Assembly: GCA_013140605.1 (NCBI GenBank)
Contig: JABFSL010000058.1
Location: forward strand, 1-64,000
Direction: 5' to 3'
Length of the DNA stretch: 64,000 bases
Source of the DNA: Anaerolineales bacterium
GTDB lineage: Bacteria; Chloroflexota; Anaerolineae; Anaerolineales; Villigracilaceae
The first letter of the stretch is position 1, and the number at the start of each line of letters is the position of its first letter. Under the pieces are notes generated by a model, which was not told the DNA's origin, searched no databases, and worked only from the letters and a program-made list of their open reading frames with translations. This document shows, piece after piece, positions 8,324-17,454 of this stretch. A program made the position numbers and the translations under genes.

Positions 8324-9874
8324 TCAACTGGATTCTTCATCTTTTATTTCAGGTTCGGGTGCTTTGGCTGGAGATGCTGGCGGGAGATCGGCTTCCTCGG
8401 CCTTTTTCCACACAAGGGATGAAACAACGATCGCACCCAAACCCAGAAGGGTTATTAAACTGGCTTCGATCATGATCCATTTTGACAGGTCAACTAAGGC
8501 AAAGCGGATCACATCGTGACCGATGACAGGCAAGCCGGAGGTTGAGAACAAGGGTGGAATTTTTGTGAGGGCATAATTAACCCATGCCCATTCCATTAAT
8601 GGTGTGGCAGTCACCCCGATACTTAACGTGATCAACCCAACCATGAAAATTGGAACGCCCCACCAGCGTAGCCAGCCTTTGCGTGAACGTACTCCGAATA
8701 GAGTTACCAGCAGAATCAAGGCCAGCGGTAAAAGCGGGCTGAGATTTAATATGCGGTGGATCAAACGCATTGTGGTTTGAGAGTCCTTACCACTAAGCGG
8801 TCCATTGCCGCTGTCTGGGTCCGAAGGGGATGAAGGCTTTACGAGAACCGCCTCATCGGGGATACCGGAAGCCGCATCATTCAATTGTCTTTGTAATTCC
8901 ATCATAAGTTTATCAAGGGTTTTTCCCGATGCGGCACAAAGCAAAGGTGGTTTTCCCTTTTCACCGAAATCGCCTTTGCTGATCTGGGACAATTGCTCTT
9001 CCGTGCAGGGAGGCTGGGCATTCACCAGAAGCAATATTAAATCCCTGCCAGCCTGACCTGTGAGACGTGCCTTAAGTTTATCCAAGGGAATTGTGGCGGT
9101 ATTGGTCTCGCCATTGAAATAGGCAAAGGTCTGATCCAGCGCAGACTCGACCATATACTGAAGATCATCTGGCGGAAGAAGGTGAACGATAAGCGCTTGC
9201 CATTGTTCAGATGTGAAATCGTTCAGGAATGTCATCTGTCCGCTAACTGAAGGCGTATTTGTTTGTGATGATGAATCTGCGGTTTGTTGTTCAAGACAGG
9301 TATTGATCTGTTGAGTCTCTGACTCTGTCGGCTGGCGTTCAGTGCTGGAGAGCGTTTGGTAAATTTCATCACCAAGCGCCTGTTTAACGCAATCCTGAAC
9401 TTCTGCCGAGGCGTTGACTAACAGATTTTCGTCCAGTATCCCGCTCACAGGTCCGGGTTGTGAAGCGGCTTTTTCAAATCGATCCAGGCATGATTGGGAA
9501 TCTTCCAGCTCCGCATCCGTCGCACTGCGTTGGCCGGTCCCGATCTCAACATACCCATCTTCGCCCAAAACTTCTGTCAGGCAGGCTTGTAATTCGGGGG
9601 AAGCGCCTTCGATGGAGCACCCCAGCGGATTCGCGGCGCATGGGTCGGCCAGAAAGGTCTTGACCACCGAGAGTTGTTCCGCGGCCAAAACTGGAACCTG
9701 TTCGTAGAAATTATTTTCCAGCAGGGCGCGTTTGTAGACCTCGGCATTAAACAGCCTGCGTTCAATGTTCAAAAGCAGGAAGACGAGAATGGCCGTGAGG
9801 ACAAAAAGCGCGGCGAAGAATGCGGCAATGGTTTTGGCAATGAACTTGAAGATCAAAGCTAATACTTTACGCAT
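8324..9874 (-). CDS. membrane protein of unknown function with large extracytoplasmic domain
   Basis: 516 aa. One N-terminal membrane helix (about residues 8-33) is followed by about 340 residues of polar, probably external, sequence containing several Cys residues and a Ser/Pro-rich linker (KPSSPSDPDSGNG). Three membrane helices follow near 380-400, 410-435 and 470-495, then an acidic Pro-rich cytoplasmic tail. No catalytic motif was recognised. It is transcribed divergently from the HypA-like gene, and a CTCTCC-complement Shine-Dalgarno (GGAGAG) precedes the ATG. Function unknown. Confidence 0.75.
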   Translation of the reverse strand: MRKVLALIFKFIAKTIAAFFAALFVLTAILVFLLLNIERRLFNAEVYKRALLENNFYEQVPVLAAEQLSVVKTFLADPCAANPLGCSIEGASPELQACLTEVLGEDGYVEIGTGQRSATDAELEDSQSCLDRFEKAASQPGPVSGILDENLLVNASAEVQDCVKQALGDEIYQTLSSTERQPTESETQQINTCLEQQTADSSSQTNTPSVSGQMTFLNDFTSEQWQALIVHLLPPDDLQYMVESALDQTFAYFNGETNTATIPLDKLKARLTGQAGRDLILLLVNAQPPCTEEQLSQISKGDFGEKGKPPLLCAASGKTLDKLMMELQRQLNDAASGIPDEAVLVKPSSPSDPDSGNGPLSGKDSQTTMRLIHRILNLSPLLPLALILLVTLFGVRSRKGWLRWWGVPIFMVGLITLSIGVTATPLMEWAWVNYALTKIPPLFSTSGLPVIGHDVIRFALVDLSKWIMIEASLITLLGLGAIVVSSLVWKKAEEADLPPASPAKAPEPEIKDEESS

Positions 9875-10047
9875 CTTTGCTCTCCTTTATGATTACATCA
9901 TATAGCAAATCAAAATGAATTACGAGTGGCTGTTAGGATGTTGTAAAGAGTAGTGAAGGATGGGAAGGATGCTCCGCTTGCCCGAAATGATTTAAGACTA
10001 TAATAATGTTGCCCTAAAATTTGCAGCTTGAGGTAAACCTGTTATTT

Positions 10048-10377
10048 ATGTCATCCCTTCATCCCCGCCTGATCACCATGGTTGATAAACTTCTTCAGCA
10101 TCCACCGCGATCTGTACAGGTGGCGCTGGGCGAATTGTTTCCGCTTGACGAAGATCAGCTTCGCGCTCAATGGAATGAACTTACAGAGCATACTTCGCTT
10201 GAGAACGCCGCGCTGAATATTCGCCTCGTCCGCGCTGAGCAGCAATGCATGGTGTGTTTTCAAAAATACCACCCGCAAAATCAGGAAACCGCCTGCCCGC
10301 ATTGTAAAAGTGTGGGAGCAAAGATCATCGCGGGTGAGGAGTTTTATCTTGAATCCATTAAGGAAGAAAATGAATAA
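10048..10377 (+). CDS. HypA/HybF-like zinc-binding protein
   Basis: 109 aa matching the fold pattern of the nickel chaperone HypA. An alpha/beta half contains VQVALGELFPLDEDQL. A zinc ribbon CMVCFQKYHPQNQETACPHC follows, and the end is FYLESIKEE, as in HypA. The nickel ligand motif MHE at the N-terminus is absent, since the protein begins MSSLHPRL. The upstream alternative start TTG at 10021 does not restore it. No hydrogenase or other hyp gene lies nearby. Its last codons overlap the start of the next gene by 8 nt, so the two are co-translated. Confidence 0.7.
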   Translation: MSSLHPRLITMVDKLLQHPPRSVQVALGELFPLDEDQLRAQWNELTEHTSLENAALNIRLVRAEQQCMVCFQKYHPQNQETACPHCKSVGAKIIAGEEFYLESIKEENE

Positions 10378-11434
10378 ACGAATTTATTTATGGAGCGGAC
10401 TTCTGCTTGTGCTCCTTGCCTGCAATTTGGGAGCCCCGCCTCCAGCCCAGACCTCGGACCTGCTCGCCACACTGGCGGCATCCACCCCGCTGACAGGGAG
10501 TTCTGTTGCGCCAGTCGATCCAGCCCAAACATCCACGTCACCTTTTAATTTGCAGACGCCCATCCCTTCCACATTGACTGTGCCGACATCTTCATCTTCG
10601 TCCGGTATTCAGCCAAAGGGACAGATCGTATTCACCTGCCAGATATTTAAAGTACAAGCCAGCAATCAGATCTGCATCATCAATGCAGATGGGACAGGCT
10701 TTCGCCGCCTCACGACTGACAACACTCAGCATTACTATCCATCATTGTCTCCCGATGGAAAGAGCGTGGTCTACGCCGCCTTTCGTGAAGCGAATATTTA
10801 CGAGATCTACGAAATGAATCTCGCTGCTGGCAGCGTGAAAAAATTGACGAATAAAATCGGCAACATCAACGCGCCTGAGATCTCACCGGATGGGACAACC
10901 ATTGTCTTTAAGCGCGCAAAGCCTAGCTCCGAAGAGAATCAAATCTATTTGATGGAACGCAATGGCGCAGACCCGAACAATATTCCCAGGATCCTTGGCT
11001 GGGACCCGACCTGGTCGCCGGATGGACGGTATATTTTGTTTGCATCCGACAGGAATGGGACAGTACAGTTATATACGATGAATCTCGACGGAAAGGAACT
11101 GCATCAGATCAGTAACCTGCCATCCATCCGCGGACGAAGCGACTGGTCAGCGGATGGACAATTTATTGTGACATATTCGGGCGAGGCGTGGAATCGCGAG
11201 GTCTATATCATGAATGCCGATGGTTCCAATGCGCATGTGCTTTCTCCTGCGGGCGGAAATTCGCAAGGGCCGTCTTTTTCACCGGATAGCCAGTGGGTGG
11301 CATTCACCGCTTATTTCGATCACCCCAATGACGATCACGGCTGTGAGATCTACATCGTTCGCATTGACGGTACCGACTTGCGCCGCTTAACCAGCAACGA
11401 TTATTGTGATTATCAACCCCGCTGGGGACAATGA
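10370..11434 (+). CDS. TolB-like beta-propeller lipoprotein
   Basis: 354 aa from the ATG at 10370, which has AAGGAAG upstream and overlaps the HypA-like gene by 8 nt. A lipoprotein signal peptide ends in LLVLLAC (lipobox), followed by a Thr/Pro/Ser linker. At least five WD40-like (PD40) blades follow, of the type YYPSLSPDGKSVVYAA, APEISPDGTTIVFKR, DPTWSPDGRYILFAS, RSDWSADGQFIVTYS and GPSFSPDSQWVAFTA. It is expected to be exported and anchored on the outer face of the cytoplasmic membrane as a binding scaffold. The partner is unknown. Confidence 0.88.
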   Translation: MNKRIYLWSGLLLVLLACNLGAPPPAQTSDLLATLAASTPLTGSSVAPVDPAQTSTSPFNLQTPIPSTLTVPTSSSSSGIQPKGQIVFTCQIFKVQASNQICIINADGTGFRRLTTDNTQHYYPSLSPDGKSVVYAAFREANIYEIYEMNLAAGSVKKLTNKIGNINAPEISPDGTTIVFKRAKPSSEENQIYLMERNGADPNNIPRILGWDPTWSPDGRYILFASDRNGTVQLYTMNLDGKELHQISNLPSIRGRSDWSADGQFIVTYSGEAWNREVYIMNADGSNAHVLSPAGGNSQGPSFSPDSQWVAFTAYFDHPNDDHGCEIYIVRIDGTDLRRLTSNDYCDYQPRWGQ

Positions 11435-11438
11435 TGAT

Positions 11439-11476
11439 ATGTCGTTGCGAGGGTGCTTTTCCCGAAGCAATCTCCA
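11439..11476. repeat. half copy of the GTCRTTGCGAGG palindromic element
   Basis: ATGTCGTTGCGAGG, then CCCGAAGCAATCTCC, without the matching right arm. It occupies the whole space between the TolB-like gene and the SDR gene and ends about 18 nt before the SDR start. Confidence 0.75.
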
Positions 11477-11494
11477 GTTGACACGGAAAATCCA

Positions 11495-12319
11495 ATGGAC
11501 ATTAAAAATAAAATAGCCATTGTCACCGGCGCTTCATCAGGGATTGGTGAAGCCACTGCCCGCGCATTTGGTCGTGAAGGCGCAAAAGTTGTGCTCGCCG
11601 CGCGCCGAGTGGATAAATTGCAAACCCTCGCGCAGGAAATTAATTCAATGGACACCGGCACAGAGACTCTGGTGATTCAGGCCGATCTCTCCAAGCTGGA
11701 AGATATTCAGTCCATGATCGCGCAAACGCTTGAGAAATTTAAGCGCATTGATATATTAGTTAATAACGCAGGCTTTGGTCGTTTGGATTGGTTGGAGAAT
11801 CTTGACCCCATCAAGGATATTCAAGCGCAAATTGATCTGAACATATTGGGTGTGATCCAAACCACGCGGCAGGTTTTGCCAGTGATGATGGAACAGCGCG
11901 CGGGAAGTATTATCAATATGTGTTCGATGGCAGGGCTGGTTGCCACGCCAACCTATACTGTGTACGCCGCATCCAAACATGCTGTGCATGGATTCTCCGA
12001 AGCATTGCGGCGCGAGGTCAAACCGTGGGGGATCGATGTCTCTCTGATTTACCCCGGTGGCGTGGTGACTGAATTCACCCAACATGCAGGCATCAAACGC
12101 AAGACCAATGCAAGAACTCCAAAGTCCATGCTTCTTACAGCGGAGCAGGTTGCAAACGCGGTCATCAAATTGGTAAAACGTCCACGCCGCATGTTGATCA
12201 TTCCGTGGTTGTGGAGCGTGACCGTTTTTATGAATAGGCTTTTACCAGGCCTTGTGGATTACACTACCATCAAACGCTTCACCATTCCAGAACGCGAAGA
12301 TGAGTTGAAGATAAGATAA
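11495..12319 (+). CDS. short-chain dehydrogenase/reductase (SDR)
   Basis: 274 aa, a classical NAD(P)-dependent SDR. It has the cofactor motif TGASSGIGEA at about residues 12-21, NNAG at about 90, catalytic Ser in NMCSMAG and catalytic YAASK. Substrate cannot be told from sequence. The C-terminus is a hydrophobic, basic segment (RMLIIPWLWSVTVFMNRLLPGLV) suggesting membrane association. ATG at 11495 is chosen because the SDR fold begins at MDIKNKIAIVTG. The rhodanese gene follows 15 nt later. Confidence 0.92.
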   Translation: MDIKNKIAIVTGASSGIGEATARAFGREGAKVVLAARRVDKLQTLAQEINSMDTGTETLVIQADLSKLEDIQSMIAQTLEKFKRIDILVNNAGFGRLDWLENLDPIKDIQAQIDLNILGVIQTTRQVLPVMMEQRAGSIINMCSMAGLVATPTYTVYAASKHAVHGFSEALRREVKPWGIDVSLIYPGGVVTEFTQHAGIKRKTNARTPKSMLLTAEQVANAVIKLVKRPRRMLIIPWLWSVTVFMNRLLPGLVDYTTIKRFTIPEREDELKIR

Positions 12320-12334
12320 ATTTCGGAGGATGAT

Positions 12335-12676
12335 ATGGGTTTCTTTTCCAAGTGGTTTGGGGCGGGGGCGCCGAGTTTAACTGCGGCTGAAGTCAATGAA
12401 AAATTAAAGTTTGGCAAACATCCGCTGGTGTTGGATGTGCGCCAGCCTGATGAATATCGTCTGGGGCATATCGCGGGATCGAAATTGATTCCCTTGAATG
12501 AGCTTCACCGCCGCATGAAGGAACTTCCGCAGGGACGTGAGATCGTTTGTGTATGTGCTTCGGGGAGCCGCAGTGCTTCCGCGGCCAAGACTTTGGCGAA
12601 AGAGGGCTATACGGTTTTTGACATGCAGGGCGGTATGCTCGCGTGGCGCAGGGCAAAGTTGCCTGTGCAGAAATAA
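12335..12676 (+). CDS. single-domain rhodanese-like sulfurtransferase
   Basis: 113 aa, one rhodanese domain. LVLDVRQPDEYRLGHIAGS is the substrate-side signature, and the active-site loop CASGSRS places the persulfide-bearing cysteine at about residue 74. Single-domain rhodaneses carry sulfur between thiol carriers; the partner is unknown. GGAGG precedes the ATG at proper distance. It is probably co-transcribed with the SDR gene. Confidence 0.92.
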   Translation: MGFFSKWFGAGAPSLTAAEVNEKLKFGKHPLVLDVRQPDEYRLGHIAGSKLIPLNELHRRMKELPQGREIVCVCASGSRSASAAKTLAKEGYTVFDMQGGMLAWRRAKLPVQK

Positions 12677-12683
12677 ATAAACC

Positions 12684-12780
12684 ATGTCGTTGCGAGGAGC
12701 GATTTTGTTCTTTGCGACGAAGCAACCTCCAATAATTAGGAGGTTGCTTCGTCGGAAGAGCATCCTCCTCGCAACGACAT
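12684..12780. repeat. GTCRTTGCGAGG palindromic element, copy C
   Basis: A 97-bp full copy filling the whole gap between the convergent rhodanese and recJ genes. Its last base abuts the recJ stop codon. At this position it can fold into a long hairpin in either transcript. Confidence 0.9.
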
Positions 12781-14520
12781 CTAATTCCCCATCCCCGCTG
12801 GTTTTAGATCCTTCAAATTTAATTGATACCCAATGCGGCCGTTATATTCATTCACTTCATAAGTGAAAAGAATATCCACGCGCGGCGGCATTTTCTTTTG
12901 CCACTCGCCAAGCCTGAACCCGATCGCGTCGTGGATAAAGTGGTTTTCATCTTCCATGGATAATTTCAAATGTTTTGCATCCGCGCCGACTGTGCGCGCA
13001 CTTTTCACTTTGACATTACGCGCCACAAAAGCTGCCTCTCGATTTCCATAACCGGTTGGCTCCAGAAACTTCAGACATTTTTCGAATAAGTCCGCGCGGA
13101 TATCGGTTAGGGAGACCTCCGCTTCAGCCGTGACTGTGGGCCTGAGATCTTCGTTCGACAGTTGATCAGCGGCGATGGCTTTTAGCCGCGATACCAGCTC
13201 CGACAAATTTTCGTTCCTGACAGTGAATCCCGCCGCTGCGGCATGACCTCCGTGACGGACGAGCAGGTCTGCGCATTTGTCGAGCGCATCGGTGATGTGG
13301 AACTCTGGAATGGAACGGCATGAGCCGCGTGTTTCCTCCTCACCTTTGGATGCGACGATGGCAGGGCGGTAATATGTCTCTGTGAGACGCGATGCCGCAA
13401 GACCGACCACGCCAGAATTGAAATCCTCCTGCGCGGCGAATAGAAGAAATGCATCAGGGTCTTCGCCAATGGCGATTTCTTCGGCGCGTTTTTGCATATC
13501 GCGTGTAATGCGTTGACGTTCGCGGTTTTGCATATCCAACACTTGCGCCAATTCGCCCGCGCGGAAAACATCCTTCGTTGTCAATAATTCAAATGCGGCC
13601 AGCGCTTCCTTCAACCTGCCAGCCGCGTTCAAGCGCGGACCGAGTGAAAAGCCGATATTTCCCGCGTTGACTTTTGCCAGCTTTATTTCTGCCACAGCCG
13701 CCAGCGAAGATAATCCCTGCCGCGTGGTTTGACGCATTTGCCTGAGACCCTTGCGAACCAATACACGGTTTTCACCGACAAGTGGCGCGAGGTCTGCAAC
13801 GGTTCCCAAAGCAACAAGATCAAGCAAATGATATAAGAATTGACCATTGACCGTGGACGGTTGACTATTGTCTGTGGTCTGTTGTCCATCATCCAAAAGC
13901 GCTTCTGCTATTTTGTAGGCAATGCCCACGCCAGCCAGGTCTTTGTCTGGATAAATATCGCCGTGTTGTTTGGGATTGATGACGGCGAGTGCGGGGGGCA
14001 GGTCTCCCTCTGCGGGGTGGTGGTGGTCACTGATAATCAGATCCAGGCCGAGGGTACGGGCGTGAAGCGCTTCGTTTGGGGAGCGAATACCACAGTCCAC
14101 AGTAATGACCAGTTGGACTCCGTCCGCTTTGAGTTCATCCAACGCATTGTTATTGAGACCGTAGCCTTCTTCAAAACGATTGGGAATATATCCGCGCACA
14201 TCGGCATTCAAGTATTGAAGTGTTTCCACGAGCAGGGCGGTGGCTGTGACTCCATCCACATCATAATCACCGTAGATGGCGACCGGCTCATGGTTTTGAA
14301 TGGCGGTTTGAATCCTATCCACTGCGGCGCGCATGCCGTTCATTTGAAATGGATCGGCGTTGAAATCTGGCTTGGCGTTGAGGTAGGCGCGCGCGTCGGC
14401 GTCGGTGGAGTAGCCGCGGTTGAAGAGGATCTGTCGCAAAACAGGAGGGAATGCTGATAGTGCAGAATCAGCTTCGGGTGTGATAAGAGGCGGAACGATC
14501 CAGCGTTTATTTTGAGTCAT
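12781..14520 (-). CDS. recJ: single-stranded-DNA-specific exonuclease RecJ
   Basis: 579 aa with the DHH exonuclease core (YGDYDVDGVTATALL at about residue 82, DHHHP, DCGIRSPNEA), the DHHA1 domain (RHGGHAAAAGF) and the C-terminal RecJ OB domain. It degrades single-stranded DNA 5' to 3' in recombination and repair. At about residues 207-226 a hydrophilic stretch (DDGQQTTDNSQPSTVNGQF) replaces the short loop normally between the ALL helix and LLDLVALGTVAD. It is encoded by a palindromic repeat (13840-13894) inserted in frame. AAAAAGGAAAT precedes the ATG. Confidence 0.96.
   Translation of the reverse strand: MTQNKRWIVPPLITPEADSALSAFPPVLRQILFNRGYSTDADARAYLNAKPDFNADPFQMNGMRAAVDRIQTAIQNHEPVAIYGDYDVDGVTATALLVETLQYLNADVRGYIPNRFEEGYGLNNNALDELKADGVQLVITVDCGIRSPNEALHARTLGLDLIISDHHHPAEGDLPPALAVINPKQHGDIYPDKDLAGVGIAYKIAEALLDDGQQTTDNSQPSTVNGQFLYHLLDLVALGTVADLAPLVGENRVLVRKGLRQMRQTTRQGLSSLAAVAEIKLAKVNAGNIGFSLGPRLNAAGRLKEALAAFELLTTKDVFRAGELAQVLDMQNRERQRITRDMQKRAEEIAIGEDPDAFLLFAAQEDFNSGVVGLAASRLTETYYRPAIVASKGEEETRGSCRSIPEFHITDALDKCADLLVRHGGHAAAAGFTVRNENLSELVSRLKAIAADQLSNEDLRPTVTAEAEVSLTDIRADLFEKCLKFLEPTGYGNREAAFVARNVKVKSARTVGADAKHLKLSMEDENHFIHDAIGFRLGEWQKKMPPRVDILFTYEVNEYNGRIGYQLNLKDLKPAGMGN
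13840..13894. repeat. palindromic element inserted in frame within recJ
   Basis: On the recJ strand it reads GATGATGGACAACAGACC ... CCGTCCACGGTC, the same words as in the queA insert (about 43699-43757) and the intergenic copy (40383-40446). It adds about 19 residues without breaking the frame. Confidence 0.8.
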
Positions 14521-14532
14521 ATTTCCTTTTTG

Positions 14533-15915
14533 TTAAGTTGATCGTTCTGAAACAACCAATGATTCAGACCAGTTGTTGAAAGTGTAAAAATAATGGCTGT
14601 CGTTTCTTTTTGCGGTAATCCATGACAGTGCCAGCAGGATCAACAACCCCAATAATCTTTCGTAGGACCACGGAAAATAATCGAAAGTGGGAATCAGGAA
14701 TACGAACAGGTAGGATATTCCAAATAACATCCACTCGGCGGGCGATTCGAGTTTTTTGATGAGAAGTAAAAAAGGTAATGTGATAAAGATGCCGTGATGC
14801 TCCCAGATGAGCGGCGAGAAGATGGTCATTGCAATAAATAACGGAACAATGGAATTGAAAATTCGCGAGCCGTTTTCTTTTTCTGGATAATAAGTTTTTG
14901 CCTTGAGGCTGAGTATGATCGCAATCAGTGCGGTTGTCCCTTTGGCGAGGTACACGAGAATGCGGACAATGGAGGGGCTTGCGCGGAAATAGGAAAGGGT
15001 CATTCCAATGACAGAGTCAAAGGAATTATCGCGCAGGCTAAGTGAGCGCGGCGCATTTAGCAACAGGAAATTATTAATGAAATCGAAGTATGGGTTAAAT
15101 CCATTGTTTGCGACAGTGAAGGCTGTGATCAAAAGAATATTGATTGCGAAGTAAGCCAGCCACTTCCAGTTGAATTCGAGCAGGAAGGCGAGGATCAATA
15201 AGGCGGGGGATGCTTTCAAATGGACTGCCAGCGCCATTGTCAGCGCGGAAAGGAACGGACGATCCTTGTAAAGCAGAATACCCAGGAAAATTAAATTGAT
15301 GACATGGAAGTTGACCTGCACATACATCAAAGTCCGCAGGATCGGCATGTTAACCAGTATAAAGATGGTCGCGATCAACGCGGCGAATTGCGGTTTGAAT
15401 TGATAGTGTTCAAGGATGCGGCGCAGCAGAAAGTAAAAAAGAAAAAGTGACAATAAGTTGGCAACCCAGGCGATCAGCAAAATTCCATTCTCGCCGAATG
15501 GTGTAAGGAATGAAAGCAGGGTTGCCCAAAGCGGCGGATATAGATAGGTGTCTGGAAGAGGCTGGCCTTTGAGGATGTTAAAAGCCGCTTCGGTGTAATA
15601 GGCAATGTCTCCGTAGCGCACCCTCTCGCGCAATATATTCAAATAGGAAATTGCGATCACAAAAAAACCGATCCATCCGATCAATGTATTTTTTGTGATC
15701 TTATTTTTGAATAATAAGATCAGTAAAAAACCCGCCAATAACCATGTGATGGCCGCGGACGCAAGTGTAAGAGGGACATTCGTAAATGGGCCTTCCTGCA
15801 TAAAGTCTGCGAAACCGCCCAATCCGTGGCGGGCATAGATCCAAGTTGATTCGAATATGATCAGGCAGGTTACAATGACCCAGCTAAATAAAGCGTTGCG
15901 AATGACTCTTATCAT
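14533..15915 (-). CDS. GT87-like polyprenyl-phosphate-dependent mannosyl/glycosyltransferase
   Basis: About 460 aa with some 11-12 membrane helices and the pattern of glycosyltransferase family 87 (DUF2029). It has an Asp-containing first loop (YGDIAYYTEAAFNILKGQPLPDTYLYPP) and HLKASPALLIL later. Such enzymes transfer sugars from polyprenyl phosphates on the outer face of the membrane. ATG at 15915 is preferred, because the longer frame starting at 15990 would overlap the divergent gene at 15989. It lies downstream of nothing on its strand and is followed by recJ 12 nt away. Confidence 0.8.
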   Translation of the reverse strand: MIRVIRNALFSWVIVTCLIIFESTWIYARHGLGGFADFMQEGPFTNVPLTLASAAITWLLAGFLLILLFKNKITKNTLIGWIGFFVIAISYLNILRERVRYGDIAYYTEAAFNILKGQPLPDTYLYPPLWATLLSFLTPFGENGILLIAWVANLLSLFLFYFLLRRILEHYQFKPQFAALIATIFILVNMPILRTLMYVQVNFHVINLIFLGILLYKDRPFLSALTMALAVHLKASPALLILAFLLEFNWKWLAYFAINILLITAFTVANNGFNPYFDFINNFLLLNAPRSLSLRDNSFDSVIGMTLSYFRASPSIVRILVYLAKGTTALIAIILSLKAKTYYPEKENGSRIFNSIVPLFIAMTIFSPLIWEHHGIFITLPFLLLIKKLESPAEWMLFGISYLFVFLIPTFDYFPWSYERLLGLLILLALSWITAKRNDSHYFYTFNNWSESLVVSERST

Positions 15916-15966
15916 TTTTCTCTTTTTTGAGTATAAACGAGTCTGTAACCATAAGGAAGGGTGATG

Positions 15967-15972
15967 TATAAT
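15967..15972 (+). promoter_or_regulatory. putative -10 box for the 15989 gene
   Basis: TATAAT 16 nt before the ATG, followed by TTAGGAG as Shine-Dalgarno, in the short divergent spacer. No clear -35 box. Confidence 0.45.
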
Positions 15973-15988
15973 TTTTTTAGGAGAATTC

Positions 15989-16504
15989 ATGAAACCGCTT
16001 GAACCTGATGAAAAGATCGCTTTGGTGATGTTGTATACGAATACCTCGCTGGTGCGCGGAGAGATCGTTGTGAAAATAAGTCAGCGTGTTAATATCTGGC
16101 TGCGTTCGCAGGGCGCTCCGAATTACATCCATGTTCTTAGGCCGCAGGTGATCTCGTTTGGTGGAGCTTCGCCGCGCACTTCTTCATTTTCAGAAATGTT
16201 TTTGCCCGGGGCGCAGGTGGCGGGATTCCATACTGTCCCGCCTTCAGACGAACCGCTGGATTACGAAATGAGCGAGACCCATCGCATGATGCAGCCTTTG
16301 GATATTTTGATCGGCACTTTTCTGCTGAAAGGGAAGATCCGCCTCTCAACCCAAATGGATATTGCGACCAGTCTCGATGTGACCCGCGCAGGCTGGATGT
16401 CTGTCTATGACGCGGACATCACCAACCCGAACCTGCCTCAGTTCAATATGCATGTGCCTATGCTGTTGGTGAATCCGACTCTGGTTACGTTTGGATTGGC
16501 CTAA
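15989..16504 (+). CDS. conserved hypothetical protein (171 aa)
   Basis: A soluble protein without recognised domain. TTAGGAG precedes the ATG at the right spacing, so the start is firm. Composition is mixed alpha/beta, with MQPLDILIGTFLLKGKIRLSTQMDIATSLDV in the middle and no membrane segment. It is followed 2 nt later by the DUF2721 membrane gene, so the two probably act together. Function unknown. Confidence 0.75.
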   Translation: MKPLEPDEKIALVMLYTNTSLVRGEIVVKISQRVNIWLRSQGAPNYIHVLRPQVISFGGASPRTSSFSEMFLPGAQVAGFHTVPPSDEPLDYEMSETHRMMQPLDILIGTFLLKGKIRLSTQMDIATSLDVTRAGWMSVYDADITNPNLPQFNMHVPMLLVNPTLVTFGLA

Positions 16505-16506
16505 TC

Positions 16507-16914
16507 ATGGATTTTTCACTCGGTACTCCCGCCTTATTATTCCCAACAGTATCCCTGCTGATGCTGGCTTATACAAATCGCTTTCTCACACTTGCGACTA
16601 TTATCCGCACTTTGCATGACAGGTACAAGAATGACCAGAATGATAATCTGCTCGGTCAGATTGCGAACCTGCGCTATCGTGTCTATCTGATCCGCAACAT
16701 GCAGATCTTCGGCGTGCTGAGTCTGCTTTTTTGCGTGATCAGCATGTTCGCCCTTTTTGCTGGCTGGTCTGCGGGCGGACAGTGGAGCTTTGCCATTGCG
16801 TTGATCCTGATGATCGTTTCGATGCTAATCTCCCTGCGCGAATTGCAGATCTCAGTCGGGGCGTTGGACTTGCTGCTGGTGGAGTTGGAGGATGAGGAAA
16901 AGAAGGGGAACTAG
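16507..16914 (+). CDS. DUF2721 family membrane protein
   Basis: 135 aa, three membrane helices (about residues 5-28, 68-90, 95-118) around a basic cytoplasmic loop (LHDRYKNDQNDNLLGQIANLRYRVYLIRNMQ). The order PALLFPTVSLLMLAYTNRFLTLATIIR is typical of DUF2721 proteins, which have no known role. It has an acidic C-terminus (ELEDEEKKGN). It lies directly after the 171-aa gene. Confidence 0.85.
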   Translation: MDFSLGTPALLFPTVSLLMLAYTNRFLTLATIIRTLHDRYKNDQNDNLLGQIANLRYRVYLIRNMQIFGVLSLLFCVISMFALFAGWSAGGQWSFAIALILMIVSMLISLRELQISVGALDLLLVELEDEEKKGN

Positions 16915-16976
16915 GCAGGGAAATGTTATAATTTTTGTGAAATTCCCTGTAGCTTGGTTGTATGCAAGGAGATAAA

Positions 16977-17330
16977 ATGTCAATCAAACCCAAGAAATAT
17001 GAAGAAGATGAAGGCAACAAGGGCTATGGTACCAGCCACTATATTGGTCAATTGAATCAATTGTATAGTAAGCAGTACGCCAGCAATACTGCGTCCTGGG
17101 ACGAAATGGACGATGAAATAAAATTTGAAATGGTCGTAAAGTCTCTGTTTGTGATCAGGGAGTTGGACGACTCGTCAGTTAATAAGGTTATGGAAGCGTT
17201 AAGGTCAATATTTGAGAGGGATATGAGTTTTATCGAGTCGCTTCTCAAATTTATGCAGGAAGAGGAATTATTATCAAAAAGGGCGGGAAAGATCAGCCTG
17301 ACTGATGAAGGAAAAGATGTTTTGGAATAG
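16977..17330 (+). CDS. hypothetical protein with winged-helix-like C-terminus
   Basis: 117 aa from the ATG at 16977, chosen for the strong AAGGAGAT upstream. Charged and mostly helical; the N-terminal 30 residues are rich in Lys, Glu and Gly and probably disordered. The end (EEELLSKRAGKISLTDEGKDVLE) resembles the beta-wing and last helix of a winged-helix domain, but no recognition helix is clear. A TATAAT lies in the preceding spacer at about 16926. Function unknown. Confidence 0.65.
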   Translation: MSIKPKKYEEDEGNKGYGTSHYIGQLNQLYSKQYASNTASWDEMDDEIKFEMVVKSLFVIRELDDSSVNKVMEALRSIFERDMSFIESLLKFMQEEELLSKRAGKISLTDEGKDVLE

Positions 17331-17454
17331 CCACGAAGCGCCTGTCTGTTAAATATACTTATTGTCCACTTTGCGGAAAGTGGTGTTTCTGATGGTCTTT
17401 ATGATTATAAAACGGCATCGAGCATGATCGAAAGTAATGATGGAGGATTTGCCC

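Noticed and set aside
15916-15990. Longer N-terminus of the GT87 protein
   Set aside because: It would overlap the start of the divergent gene at 15989, and MIRVIRNALFSW is the natural first membrane helix.
17343-17392. Cys-rich reading frame YCPLCGKWCF after the 16977 gene
   Set aside because: Looks like a zinc-ribbon start but stops after a few codons and has no start codon; at most a remnant.
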